DNA of 64,000 nt from Mycobacterium deserti (lineage in GTDB: Bacteria; Actinomycetota; Actinomycetes; Mycobacteriales; Mycobacteriaceae). A model generated the notes under the pieces. It worked only from the letters and a program-made list of their open reading frames with translations, did not search any database and was not told the DNA's origin. Positions 8,911-16,914 of the stretch are shown in pieces. How positions within the stretch are numbered: the stretch's first letter is position 1; each line of letters opens with the position of its first letter. The translations under genes were made by a program, and so were the position numbers. The DNA is taken from positions 620,001-684,000 of the forward strand of contig NZ_JAODWD010000004.1 of NCBI RefSeq assembly GCF_025345615.1, read 5' to 3'.

Positions 8911-9592
8911 TCGCCTCGACGAACTGCGCGTCCCGGGGAAGGTCGGCGCACAACGCCTCGGCATCCCCCTCGACCGCGGTGAGCGGAACGCCGGCGCGGA
9001 GCGTCTCGTCGAGTTCGTCGAACTCATCGGACGCACGCTGCGCAAGTAGCTGAGTGAGGATGTCGACGGCGAAGCCGCGCGGATACTGCACCGCGCGTAG
9101 GGTCGCCCGATCGAGTGTGCCGCGCACGGTGCCGCGCGCGTCGACGACCTTGACGCTGTCGGTCAGCGGCAGGACGGGCAACACGACGGCGGCCGACCCG
9201 AGGGCCGCGATCACCCGGGCGCACAGTTCGACGGGCGTCAGCGGTTGCCGGACGTCGCAGAGCAGCACGCTGTGGGCCGGAACAACGTCGCCGGCAACGA
9301 GTTTCAGCGCCGCAGCCACGCACTCCGCCCGCGACCCGGACTCCGCGGCGACCGCGATGCGCACCTCAGGCAGCTGATGGCCGGCAAGGAACTCGCGTAC
9401 GTCGTCGGCGAGCGGCGCGGCCACCGCGACGACGATGCGGCTCTGCTCGATTGCAGCGTCGAGCAGTGTGTCGATCAATCGCACCAAGGGTGGCAGACCC
9501 GCTAGCGGGGCGAACACGGCCGCTCTGTTGTCCGCCACCGAGAGCGGGAGCGACACGATGGCCGAGACAGCTTGGTCGCGCCGGTTGTGCAC
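8879..9592 (-). CDS. Degenerate IspD-like nucleotidyltransferase in the Mce-associated operon
   Basis: A 237-residue protein recognisable as IspD-like from its later half (VLPVLPLTDSVKVV, TLDRATLRAVQYPRGF, and DELDETLRAGVPLTAVEGD). The N-terminal catalytic glycine/arginine loop AAGxGxR is missing; the equivalent segment reads SAIVSLPLSVADNRAAVFAP. The DAARP motif reads DVRQPLT. Catalysis as an IspD is therefore doubtful and it may bind nucleotides or be repurposed. It begins 7 bases after the second Mce-associated gene and is probably cotranscribed with the pair. It is convergent with the intact IspD-like gene. Confidence 0.72.
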   Translation of the reverse strand: MHNRRDQAVSAIVSLPLSVADNRAAVFAPLAGLPPLVRLIDTLLDAAIEQSRIVVAVAAPLADDVREFLAGHQLPEVRIAVAAESGSRAECVAAALKLVAGDVVPAHSVLLCDVRQPLTPVELCARVIAALGSAAVVLPVLPLTDSVKVVDARGTVRGTLDRATLRAVQYPRGFAVDILTQLLAQRASDEFDELDETLRAGVPLTAVEGDAEALCADLPRDAQFVEAIIAGGAGHGR

Positions 9593-9599
9593 CGCCGAC

Positions 9600-10211
9600 C
9601 TACACGGGGTCGAACGCCGAAATCAGCCAGCGGTCGTCGCTCTTGGTCAAGGCCACCTTCACGCTGCTGGCCGCGAAGGCGCCGTCCGGGTTCTCCTTGC
9701 TGGTGGTCGTCTGGTTGATGAACAACAGCACCACGGCCGACTCGGGCTTGATCTCCGCCAGCGCCGCCTGGGCGATGGACGCCTCGGTCTTGACCTGCTT
9801 CTCCTTGGCGGCTGGGGTGACGATCTGCTCGGTGAATTGTGTGTAGTACGTAAGGAATTCGCCGGTCAACCGTTCCTTCGCTGCCGCGAAGTCCTGGTCG
9901 AGGCTCTCCGGTGAGTACGACAGCAACGCGACCGCGCCGGACGAAGCCGCGTCGATCGCGACCCTCTGGGCGTCGGCATTGGTCTGCTGGTCCGGCCGGT
10001 ACTGATTGAAGTACATCCAAGCCGCCACGCCTGCGGAGGCGAGCAATGCGACCGCGAGCACCACGGGTAGCGCCCACTTGCGCACGCCGCCGCGCTTCTT
10101 GGCGACGGGTTCGGTCGCGGTCACCTCGTCGTGGGCTTCGGTATCTTCGGCATCGAGCTCGATGGCCGACGATTCCGCCTCGGCCATGTCTGCCTTGTCG
10201 TCAGCGGTCAC
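9600..10211 (-). CDS. Mce-associated membrane protein (second of pair)
   Basis: A 203-residue protein with an acidic cytoplasmic N-terminus (residues 1-45), one transmembrane helix (about 46-65, WALPVVLAVALLASAGVAAW) and an extracytoplasmic domain (YRPDQQTNADAQ to the end) with a fold typical of Mas/MceAP proteins. Such proteins stabilise or assemble Mce complexes in the cell envelope. The GTG start overlaps the stop of the upstream partner (GTGA), so the two are translationally coupled. In M. tuberculosis the equivalent pair follows mce4F directly; here it lies about 14 kb from mceF. Confidence 0.85.
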   Translation of the reverse strand: MTADDKADMAEAESSAIELDAEDTEAHDEVTATEPVAKKRGGVRKWALPVVLAVALLASAGVAAWMYFNQYRPDQQTNADAQRVAIDAASSGAVALLSYSPESLDQDFAAAKERLTGEFLTYYTQFTEQIVTPAAKEKQVKTEASIAQAALAEIKPESAVVLLFINQTTTSKENPDGAFAASSVKVALTKSDDRWLISAFDPV

Positions 10212-11107
10212 GGTACGAACTCAACTTTCGACATCTTGATCCGGTCGCCGTCGCGGTCCAAATCGACGAGTAGACGCCACGATCGTGGCTCCCTGTTGGC
10301 CCCTGCACTGTTGGTGACGTGTGAAGTCGCCGAAACCAGTACCTGCGCCGTGTCGTCGTTCATGGTCTTGACTGCGGCGATGTTGACGTTCGCCTCGGTG
10401 ATGACCTTCGACTGGCGCGCCACTTCGGCGAAATCGCCTGCCTGACGCTCGAATTCATCCCGGAACTGTCCGGTCGTGTTGTCGATGATCCGCTGCACGT
10501 CTTCCTGCGCGTTGTTGAAGTCCAGCGACATCAGCGTGACAACGCCCTGGCGGGCCGCTGCGGAGTACTCCGCCATCAGACGCTGTTCCTCGAGCTGGTT
10601 CTTGTGATCCAGGTACATCAGCACGCTGGCCACCACACTCAGCACGATCAAGGCGACGGTGCACAGGACGGCCAGTACGGCCGCAAGGGTCTTCCACCTG
10701 ATGCGCGGGCGCCGCCTCCGGCGCGCCTTCCCGGCCACGCCGTCAGTGCTGTCGCCGGCATCACCTTCTGCTGCGACGTCCGCCGCAACTTCGGGGTCGG
10801 TCGACGTTGCCGTCTCGGGCTCTTCGGCGGTGGTGGCCTCGTTCTCGGTGTCGGTCGCGCTCTCGGCGGCCACCTCGGACGCCGGTTCGGCCGGTTCGGA
10901 CGCCGCGGCGGCCTCTCGGCGCAGTCTGATCGCGCGGGCCTTGGCACGCGCCGCGGCGGCGACCGCTTCCGCCTCGGCAGCCTCGGCCTCCGCCTCTTCG
11001 GCGAGCGCCAGGGCGTCGCTTGCGTCGGCGGGCGCGTCAGGCTTCTTCGGCGTCTTGTCGACGTGGTCGGCGTCGATCACCGATGCGCGGCGCCTGAATG
11101 ACGGCAC
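10208..11107 (-). CDS. Mce-associated membrane protein (first of pair)
   Basis: A 299-residue protein. The first 130 residues are a low-complexity Ala/Glu-rich cytoplasmic region followed by a basic patch (GKARRRRRPRIRWK). One transmembrane helix follows (about residues 139-165), then an external domain with YSAAARQGVVTLMSLDF and conserved SKVEFVP at the end. This matches the long Mas/MceAP partner. The GTG at 11107 is preceded by AGGGAGGAGG. A GAGAAT-type operator lies 45 bp upstream, linking this operon to the rest of the island. Confidence 0.85.
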   Translation of the reverse strand: MPSFRRRASVIDADHVDKTPKKPDAPADASDALALAEEAEAEAAEAEAVAAAARAKARAIRLRREAAAASEPAEPASEVAAESATDTENEATTAEEPETATSTDPEVAADVAAEGDAGDSTDGVAGKARRRRRPRIRWKTLAAVLAVLCTVALIVLSVVASVLMYLDHKNQLEEQRLMAEYSAAARQGVVTLMSLDFNNAQEDVQRIIDNTTGQFRDEFERQAGDFAEVARQSKVITEANVNIAAVKTMNDDTAQVLVSATSHVTNSAGANREPRSWRLLVDLDRDGDRIKMSKVEFVP

Positions 11108-11151
11108 GGCGACCTCCTCCCTGGATTGGTCCGTTAAGCACCTTGCTCAAT

Positions 11152-11166
11152 GAGAATGACATTTTC
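11152..11166. promoter_or_regulatory. GAGAAT-box operator before the Mce-associated operon
   Basis: GAGAAT-GAC-ATTTTC matches 11 of 12 half-site bases of the palindrome GAGAAT-N3-ATTCTC that recurs in this window. It lies 45 bp upstream of the GTG at 11107. The binding protein is unknown. Confidence 0.6.
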
Positions 11167-11260
11167 TTTTTTGACTATTGGTGCGACGATACCGCATCCA
11201 CAGACCGCCCTGAGAACACATCTCGCCTGCGGAAATGGTGTTTACACGCTGTGCGTACGC

Positions 11261-12721
11261 TCAGCGCGGCGCGCTGTGTAATTGGTCTTTCATCACTTTG
11301 CCCGTGGCATTCAACGGTAACTGTTCGAGAAATTCGACGGATCGGGGAACCTTGTAACCGGCCATTCGGGCGCGGCTCCACTCGATCAGTTCCTCGGCAG
11401 TGACGGCGTCGGTCCCGTCCTTGCGCACGATGAACGCCTTGCCCACCTGTCCCAGACGTTCATCGGGCACACCAATCACCGCGGCCTGAGCGACCGCGGG
11501 GTGTTCGAGCAGGAAACCTTCGATCTCCGCCGGGTAGGCGTTGAAACCGCCGACGATGAACATGTCCTTCTTGCGGCCGACGATGCGCAGCCGCCCGGCG
11601 CCGTCGACGGTGCCCAGGTCGCCGGTGTGCAGCCAGCCGTCGGCGTCGACCGCCTCCGCGGTAGCCTCCGGGTCGTCGAGATAGCCCTGCATCACCGTGT
11701 AGCCGCGGACCAGGACCTCGCCGTCGTCAGCGATGCGCATCTCGACGCCATCGCACGCCACGCCCGCGGTGGTGGCGATGTCGTGGAACGAGTCCCCGGG
11801 CCGCGAGAGCGTCACTGTGCCGGCCTCGGTGAGGCCGTAGCCGGTGGCGAGCGTCTGGAACGGAAGTTCTTCGTGGACGCGGCGCACCAGTTCGACGGGG
11901 ATGTCCGCCGCACCGGTGACTGCGGCCCGCAGCGTGGCCAGCCTGCTCTTGTCGGGCACGGCCAGCAGCGAGTGATACAGCGTCGGCGGGCCAGGCAGCA
12001 TCGTGATGCGTTCCCGCTCGATGAGGTCCACGACCCGGTCGACATCGAACACCGACACCGGCAGCATCGTCGCGCCACGGATGAACGACGACAGCAGCCC
12101 GGCCTTGTAGCCGAAGGTGTGGAAGAACGGATTGATGAGCAGATAGCGGTCGCCTTGCCGGAGGTCGGCGAGCTCACACCACTCCTCGTACAACCGCAGG
12201 TTCTGAGCGTGGTTCATCATCACGCCCTTGGGCCGGCCCGTCGTGCCCGAGGTGAAGATGATGTCGGAGATATCGCTGCCGCTGATGTCGCGTCGCAATG
12301 GCGAACCAGTGGAGAGGAATTCGGACTTCAGGTCGATGACCGGCACACCCGCCGGTGCGTCGTAGTCCAGGCCGAGGAAGTCCTTCTGCACCAGGACGGC
12401 CTTGGCTCCGCTGCGGACGATGATGTCGGCCGCTTCCTCCGCTTTGAATCTCGTGTTGACCGGTACCAGCACGCCGCCGGCGGTCAGCAGCCCGAACGCC
12501 GCGATGACCCACTCCGCGGAATTCGGCGCCCAGATGGCGACGCGGTCCCCCTTGCCGATCCCAAAGTCCGCGAATGCGCCTGCAGCGCAACGGATCCGGT
12601 CGATGAGCTCGACAAAGGTAAGGCGCAGCGGACCGTCGACGAGCGCTTCCGCATCGCCGAACCGGTCCGCTGCGCTCAGCACCATCTCCGGGATGGTGTC
12701 CCAACGCGGTTGGTACGTCAC
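11261..12721 (-). CDS. Acyl-CoA synthetase, FadD3-like
   Basis: A 486-residue ANL-superfamily acid:CoA ligase. It carries the P-loop IIFTSGTTGRPKGVMMNH, the adenylate motif GYGLTEAG, LHTGDLG, the hinge GRKKDMFIVGGFNAYPAEIE and the catalytic lysine region PLNATGKVMKDQ. It activates a carboxylic acid to a CoA thioester via an acyl-adenylate. Overall it resembles FadD3, which activates the steroid-ring remnant HIP, but exact specificity is inferred. The GTG start overlaps the amidohydrolase stop by 4 bases, so the two form an operon driven from the 13.9-kb promoter. Confidence 0.87.
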   Translation of the reverse strand: MTYQPRWDTIPEMVLSAADRFGDAEALVDGPLRLTFVELIDRIRCAAGAFADFGIGKGDRVAIWAPNSAEWVIAAFGLLTAGGVLVPVNTRFKAEEAADIIVRSGAKAVLVQKDFLGLDYDAPAGVPVIDLKSEFLSTGSPLRRDISGSDISDIIFTSGTTGRPKGVMMNHAQNLRLYEEWCELADLRQGDRYLLINPFFHTFGYKAGLLSSFIRGATMLPVSVFDVDRVVDLIERERITMLPGPPTLYHSLLAVPDKSRLATLRAAVTGAADIPVELVRRVHEELPFQTLATGYGLTEAGTVTLSRPGDSFHDIATTAGVACDGVEMRIADDGEVLVRGYTVMQGYLDDPEATAEAVDADGWLHTGDLGTVDGAGRLRIVGRKKDMFIVGGFNAYPAEIEGFLLEHPAVAQAAVIGVPDERLGQVGKAFIVRKDGTDAVTAEELIEWSRARMAGYKVPRSVEFLEQLPLNATGKVMKDQLHSAPR

Positions 12722-13908
12722 GTCGTGACGAGACGCCCCAGGTTGCCGCCCATGATCTTGGCCTGGTCCTCGACGGCCAGATGCTCGAGCGCCGTCACAT
12801 AGTGTGTCGGCTCGGCCAGACCTTCCGGGTGCGGCCAGTCGGAGCCGTAGAGCACCTGGTCGACCCCGATCAGGTTGATCAGGTCGTCGATGCCCTCCTC
12901 ATAGAACGGGCTGACATAGATGCGATTCTTGATCTCTTCCATCGGATTGCCGAGGAAGGCTTCCGGCGCCTTCTTGTACACCTCGGCCATCGAGTCCAGC
13001 AGAGGGAACATCCACTTCGACCCGGCCTCGACGATGCCGACCTTCAGCTTCGGGAAGCGGAACAGCGCACCGTGAATCACCCAGGAGGCCACCGCATCCT
13101 GGATCGGGCGCCACTCGTTGAGGATCGACATGGCGTTGGTCTGGAACGGCAGCATCTCCTGGGCGGCACCGTCCCATTCGGAGGTGTAGCGGGAGTAACC
13201 GCTGTCGCTGGAGTGCATACCGACGAAGACGTCGTGCTCGACGCACCGCTCCCAGAACGGGTCGAACTCGGGCAGCGCGAACGACCGCGGGCCGCGGAAA
13301 CCGGGCACCGGCGCCGGACGGATCAGGATCGCGCGGGCACCGCGCTTGACCGCCCACTCCAGCTCCTCGATGGCCTTCTCCACGATGGGCAACGTGATGA
13401 CCGGCGTGGTGAAGATGCGGTTCTGGTAGTTGAAGCCCCACACCTCGTGCAGCCACTCGTTGAGTGAGTGGATGACGACGTGGATCGCGACGGGATCGTC
13501 GGAAAGGCGCTCCTCGATGAGGCTGGCCAGGGTCGGGAACATCAGCGACCGCTCGATGCCCAACTCGTTCATCTTCTCGATGCGCGGCTCGGGTTCGAAG
13601 AACGCCGGGATGGCGCGCATCGGCTCGCCGAACAGTTCGCGCTTGCTCTTACCGTCGGGGTTGCCGAACTTGAAGTACTCCTCCCAGGCACCCGGCTTGG
13701 CGACCACCGAGAACGTGGGATTCGGGATGTAGTTGCTGATCTGGCCCTTCAGGGCGATCTTGGTCCGCCCGTTGACCTCGACGTACTGGACGACGTCCTT
13801 GTACTCCTTCGGAAGGTACTTCGTCATCGCCTCCGGCGGCTCGTACAGGTGGTTATCCGCGTCGAACAGCGGAAATGGTATGTCGACCCGATGCGACAGC
13901 TGTCCCAT
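12718..13908 (-). CDS. Amidohydrolase-2 family protein (PF04909), paralogue 1
   Basis: A 396-residue TIM-barrel metal-dependent hydrolase or decarboxylase of the ACMSD / gamma-resorcylate decarboxylase type. It has the N-terminal metal motif FDADNHLYEPPE, a histidine in GMHSSDSGY near the middle, and the late GSDWPHPEG with the conserved Asp. Known family members perform C-C bond cleavage, decarboxylation or hydrolysis without redox. The ATG has AAGGAG upstream, and a perfect GAGAAT-box ends 23 bp before it. It is followed by the FadD gene with a 4-base overlap. Two paralogues are at 54952 and 56129. Confidence 0.85.
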   Translation of the reverse strand: MGQLSHRVDIPFPLFDADNHLYEPPEAMTKYLPKEYKDVVQYVEVNGRTKIALKGQISNYIPNPTFSVVAKPGAWEEYFKFGNPDGKSKRELFGEPMRAIPAFFEPEPRIEKMNELGIERSLMFPTLASLIEERLSDDPVAIHVVIHSLNEWLHEVWGFNYQNRIFTTPVITLPIVEKAIEELEWAVKRGARAILIRPAPVPGFRGPRSFALPEFDPFWERCVEHDVFVGMHSSDSGYSRYTSEWDGAAQEMLPFQTNAMSILNEWRPIQDAVASWVIHGALFRFPKLKVGIVEAGSKWMFPLLDSMAEVYKKAPEAFLGNPMEEIKNRIYVSPFYEEGIDDLINLIGVDQVLYGSDWPHPEGLAEPTHYVTALEHLAVEDQAKIMGGNLGRLVTT

Positions 13909-13930
13909 GAAACACTCCTTATCCTCTTAA

Positions 13931-13945
13931 GAGAATCCTATTCTC
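13931..13945. promoter_or_regulatory. Perfect GAGAAT-box operator
   Basis: GAGAAT-CCT-ATTCTC is a perfect 6-3-6 inverted repeat, 23 bp upstream of the amidohydrolase ATG at 13908. A weaker extra half-site (CTTATC, 4 of 6) lies 7 nt to its left at 13918. It is one of two perfect copies in the window. Confidence 0.75.
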
Positions 13946-13975
13946 ATCTGCGCTAAGTGGCAATCCCTTGCCGCA

Positions 13976-15544
13976 TTACTCCCGAATGCTCTGCCGAACG
14001 ACGAACTTCTGCACCTTCCCGCTCGCCGTGCGCGGGTAGTCCTGACCTTCGGGTACCCGGTGCAACTCCTCGGGCCACTTCTGGATGGCGACGCCTGCGG
14101 CCTTGAAGTGCGCGCGGACGTCGTCGAGCGTGGGCATCGCGTGCCCGTCGCGGACTCGCAGGACCGCGGCGGTGCGCTCACCGAGGCGCTCGTCGGGCGC
14201 GGCCACGACCACGGCCTCGGCGACGCTCGGCATACTGAGCAACACCTCCTCGACCTCGAGGGCGCTGATGTTCTCGCCACCACGGATGATGACGTCGGCT
14301 TTGCGGTCGGTGATGGTCAGGTACCCGTCGTCGTCAAGAACACCGACGTCGCCGGTGTGGTACCAGCCGTCGTCGTCGAAGGCGCGCGCAGTGAGCGCAT
14401 CGTCGGTGTAGCCCAGACACAAATCCGGTCCGCGGGAAAGGATTTCGCCGTCCTCGGTCAGCTTGATCTCCACGCCGGGACGCGGATCGCCGTCGGTGTA
14501 GAGCCGTTTGTCCTCCGGCGCGGTGGGCCGCGATCCGGTGATCGAGGGATGCTCGGTGCTGCCATAGGAGCGGAACACGAAAAAACCCATCTCCGCGAGC
14601 CGGCGCGTGACCGCTGCGGGCACCGTTGAGCCACCGAGGCCCACGGTGGTGAAGCGCGCGCGGTGCGCGTCGGTGCAGTCGGGATGGTCGAGCAGGCTGG
14701 TGACGAAGTACGGTGGGCCGCCGCCGATCGACATCCCCTCGCTCTCCATGAGTTTGAGCACCCTGCCGGGATCCCAGACATCGACGAGGTCGATCGGCGC
14801 GCCCTCGAGAACCGGGATCAGGAACGCGCCGAGCATGCCGATGAAGTGCCCGACGGGAGTCGCGGTGAGCTGACGACCGCGGTCCTTCGGGTAGTTCTCC
14901 AGCAGCTGCCGGGTTTCGAAGCCGAGCGTCTGGTGGCTGTGCACCACGCCCTTCGGATTACTGGTGGTGCCCGAGGTGAAGGCGATCAGCGCCGGGCTGG
15001 CGGGGTCGGCCGGCAAGGTACCGACCAACGGTTCGTCGTCGAGCAGGTCCTCGAAGCTGCGCGCATGCTCCTCATGCGAGCCTTCGTCGGCGCCCACCAG
15101 GGCGACGACCGGAACCTCGGCCGCCAGATCCGGCTCGAACTTCATCCGGCCGAACTCCGGGGTGGTGATGAAGACTTTCGGCCGCGCGGTCGACAGGATA
15201 TGGCCGAGTTCCCTGCGGCCGTAGAAATGCACGATCGGCACCACGACAGCGCCAAGGAACGTCGACGCCCAGAACGTCACCGCGGCTTCCATCCAATTGG
15301 GCAGCTGCAGCGCCACCACATCGCCCGGACCCACACCGCGCCGGTGCAAACCGGCGGCCAGTCGGCGAGCCCGCAGCTCGACGTCGGCAAAGGTCCCTGT
15401 GAACGGCCGGACATCGGAGTGCACGCGAAATCCGGTGTCGGGGTTGGCCCGCAAACTGCGCGCGATCAACTCGCCAAGGGTGTCGCGCGTCCACCACCCC
15501 TCGTCTTCGTACCGTTTGGTCAGCTCTTCAGGGATCTTGCGCAT
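13976..15544 (-). CDS. Acyl-CoA synthetase (cyclohexanecarboxylate/long-chain type FadD)
   Basis: A 522-residue ANL-superfamily acid:CoA ligase, distinct from the neighbouring FadD3-like enzyme. It has IAFTSGTTSNPKGVVHSH, YGSTEHPS, YHTGDVG, TDRKADVIIRGGENISALEV and the C-terminal lysine motif YPRTASGKVQKF. It would activate a carboxylate intermediate to a CoA thioester. The ATG at 15544 is chosen over a GTG at 15577, although its GGGAG is close, so the start is uncertain. It is divergent from the crotonase gene across a paired operator at 15609-15645. Confidence 0.85.
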   Translation of the reverse strand: MRKIPEELTKRYEDEGWWTRDTLGELIARSLRANPDTGFRVHSDVRPFTGTFADVELRARRLAAGLHRRGVGPGDVVALQLPNWMEAAVTFWASTFLGAVVVPIVHFYGRRELGHILSTARPKVFITTPEFGRMKFEPDLAAEVPVVALVGADEGSHEEHARSFEDLLDDEPLVGTLPADPASPALIAFTSGTTSNPKGVVHSHQTLGFETRQLLENYPKDRGRQLTATPVGHFIGMLGAFLIPVLEGAPIDLVDVWDPGRVLKLMESEGMSIGGGPPYFVTSLLDHPDCTDAHRARFTTVGLGGSTVPAAVTRRLAEMGFFVFRSYGSTEHPSITGSRPTAPEDKRLYTDGDPRPGVEIKLTEDGEILSRGPDLCLGYTDDALTARAFDDDGWYHTGDVGVLDDDGYLTITDRKADVIIRGGENISALEVEEVLLSMPSVAEAVVVAAPDERLGERTAAVLRVRDGHAMPTLDDVRAHFKAAGVAIQKWPEELHRVPEGQDYPRTASGKVQKFVVRQSIRE

Positions 15545-15608
15545 CGACTCCCCACCGCTCGGCCGCACCTCCGACACGGAGCCGCTCGGGGGCGACTTCC
15601 GACTCGCT

Positions 15609-15645
15609 GGCGATGCTATTCTCCGAAAGCGAGAATGCCAATACC
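15609..15645. promoter_or_regulatory. Paired GAGAAT-box between divergent fadD and crotonase genes
   Basis: Two adjacent 15-bp sites share this region. Each has one perfect inner half: ATTCTC at 15618 and GAGAAT at 15631, separated by exactly 7 nt (CGAAAGC). The outer halves are weak (3 of 6 each). The same spacing recurs at 19950 and 24719. The region lies 19 bp upstream of the crotonase GTG and 65 bp upstream of the FadD ATG. Confidence 0.6.
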
Positions 15646-15663
15646 GCAGATGGAGAACGATTC

Positions 15664-16380
15664 GTGGTCGACCTCGAGTGGGACGGTGGATTGGCGGTCG
15701 TCACCATTGACCGTCCGCAAGCCCGCAACGCGATCGCGCCGGAGACCATGGAGCAACTGGACAAGGCGCTCGACGGGGCCGAGGGCGCAACGGCATTGGT
15801 GCTCAGGGGAGCAGGTGACAAGGCCTTCGTATCCGGCGGGGACCTGAAGCAACTCGCAGAGCTTCGAACCGAGGACGACGCCGCAGCGATGGCGTGGCGG
15901 ATGCGGGCGGTCTGCGACCGCATCGCCGACTTCCCTGCGCCGACCATTGCCGTGCTCAACGGCCACGCCCTCGGCGGAGGCGCCGAGTTCGCGGTGGCCG
16001 CCGACATCCGGCTGGCCGCCGACGACATCAGGATCGGCTTCAACCAGGTGACGCTCGCCATCATGCCCGCGTGGGGCGGAGCCGAGCGGCTGACGGAATT
16101 GGTCGGCTACAGCAGGGCATTGCTGCTCGCGGGTACCGGCACCATCCTGCAGGCCGCCGAAGCCGAGCGCATCGGCCTGATCGACCGGGTGCTGCCGCGC
16201 GGGTCGTTCGACGACGACTGGCGGGCTATCGCGCGCCAACTCGCCGGCCGACCCGTAGGCGAGATCAAGCGTGTGATGAAGGGCGTCTCCACCACCGAGG
16301 CCGTCCAGGCATTCGCGCGGCTGTGGGTCGCCGACGAGCACTGGGCCGCGGCCGATAAGGCGATGAAGCGCACCAAGTAG
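15664..16380 (+). CDS. Enoyl-CoA hydratase/isomerase family protein (one catalytic Glu replaced)
   Basis: A 238-residue crotonase. The oxyanion-hole motifs FVSGGDLKQL and HALGGGAEFAVAADIRLA are intact, including the Glu of GGGAE. The second catalytic acid of true hydratases (QPE) is replaced: the aligned segment reads GFNQVTLAIMPAWGG. Water addition may therefore be impaired and another crotonase reaction is possible. The GTG at 15664 has GGAG 8 nt upstream; a longer frame starting at 15613 runs through the operator. It may be monocistronic, ending 3 bp before the convergent VOC gene. Confidence 0.82.
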   Translation: MVDLEWDGGLAVVTIDRPQARNAIAPETMEQLDKALDGAEGATALVLRGAGDKAFVSGGDLKQLAELRTEDDAAAMAWRMRAVCDRIADFPAPTIAVLNGHALGGGAEFAVAADIRLAADDIRIGFNQVTLAIMPAWGGAERLTELVGYSRALLLAGTGTILQAAEAERIGLIDRVLPRGSFDDDWRAIARQLAGRPVGEIKRVMKGVSTTEAVQAFARLWVADEHWAAADKAMKRTK

Positions 16381-16383
16381 TCG

Positions 16384-16914
16384 TCAGCCGCCGAGGACGC
16401 GAATCGGCTCGGCGCCATCCCAGTTGGCGGCCGTGTCACGGATGAACGTCCCCATCCCGGCCGTCATGTCGTTGAGTTCCATGATCTCGATGACTGTCGC
16501 CACGGGCACGGCGCCGGCAGGTGGTTCGACATAGGCGAAGCGAGTCCCGACGTCCTCGCCGCCCGCCCAGACCACCGGCCAGCCGGCCGCGTGCACGGCC
16601 GCCATCGTCGCCGCGAAATCTTCGGACCAGTAGGCCAACTGATGGAATCCCCCGCCTTGGGTGGCGAGGAATTCGGTGAAGATGCTCGGCGTCTTGTCCT
16701 CCTGCTGGATCAGCTCCACCTGCAGTTCACCACTGTTGGCCAGCGCCAGCGACAGCGTGACCTCGCACGGCTGGCCGCGGTAGGTGACGCGCTGCGCCAG
16801 GCTCCGCATCACGAACCAGGGCCCGACACCGAGCTGCAACCAGTTTTCGATGGCCTGGTCGAGATCGGTGACCACGTAGCCGATCTGGCGGATCTGGCCG
16901 GGCAGTACCGTCAT
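16384..16914 (-). CDS. VOC/glyoxalase-superfamily protein
   Basis: A 176-residue vicinal-oxygen-chelate protein. The N-terminal half begins IRQIGYVVTDLDQAIENWLQ, and a second betaalphabeta-beta module starts at GFHQLAYWSEDFAATM. A histidine and acidic residues suited to metal binding are present (FHQLAYW; VIEIMEL). Family members isomerise, lyse or dioxygenate metal-bound substrates; this subgroup sits next to lipid- and steroid-type catabolic genes in mycobacteria. The start overlaps the preceding alcohol dehydrogenase stop by 4 bases. It is the last gene of a four-gene operon starting at 19154. Confidence 0.8.
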   Translation of the reverse strand: MTVLPGQIRQIGYVVTDLDQAIENWLQLGVGPWFVMRSLAQRVTYRGQPCEVTLSLALANSGELQVELIQQEDKTPSIFTEFLATQGGGFHQLAYWSEDFAATMAAVHAAGWPVVWAGGEDVGTRFAYVEPPAGAVPVATVIEIMELNDMTAGMGTFIRDTAANWDGAEPIRVLGG

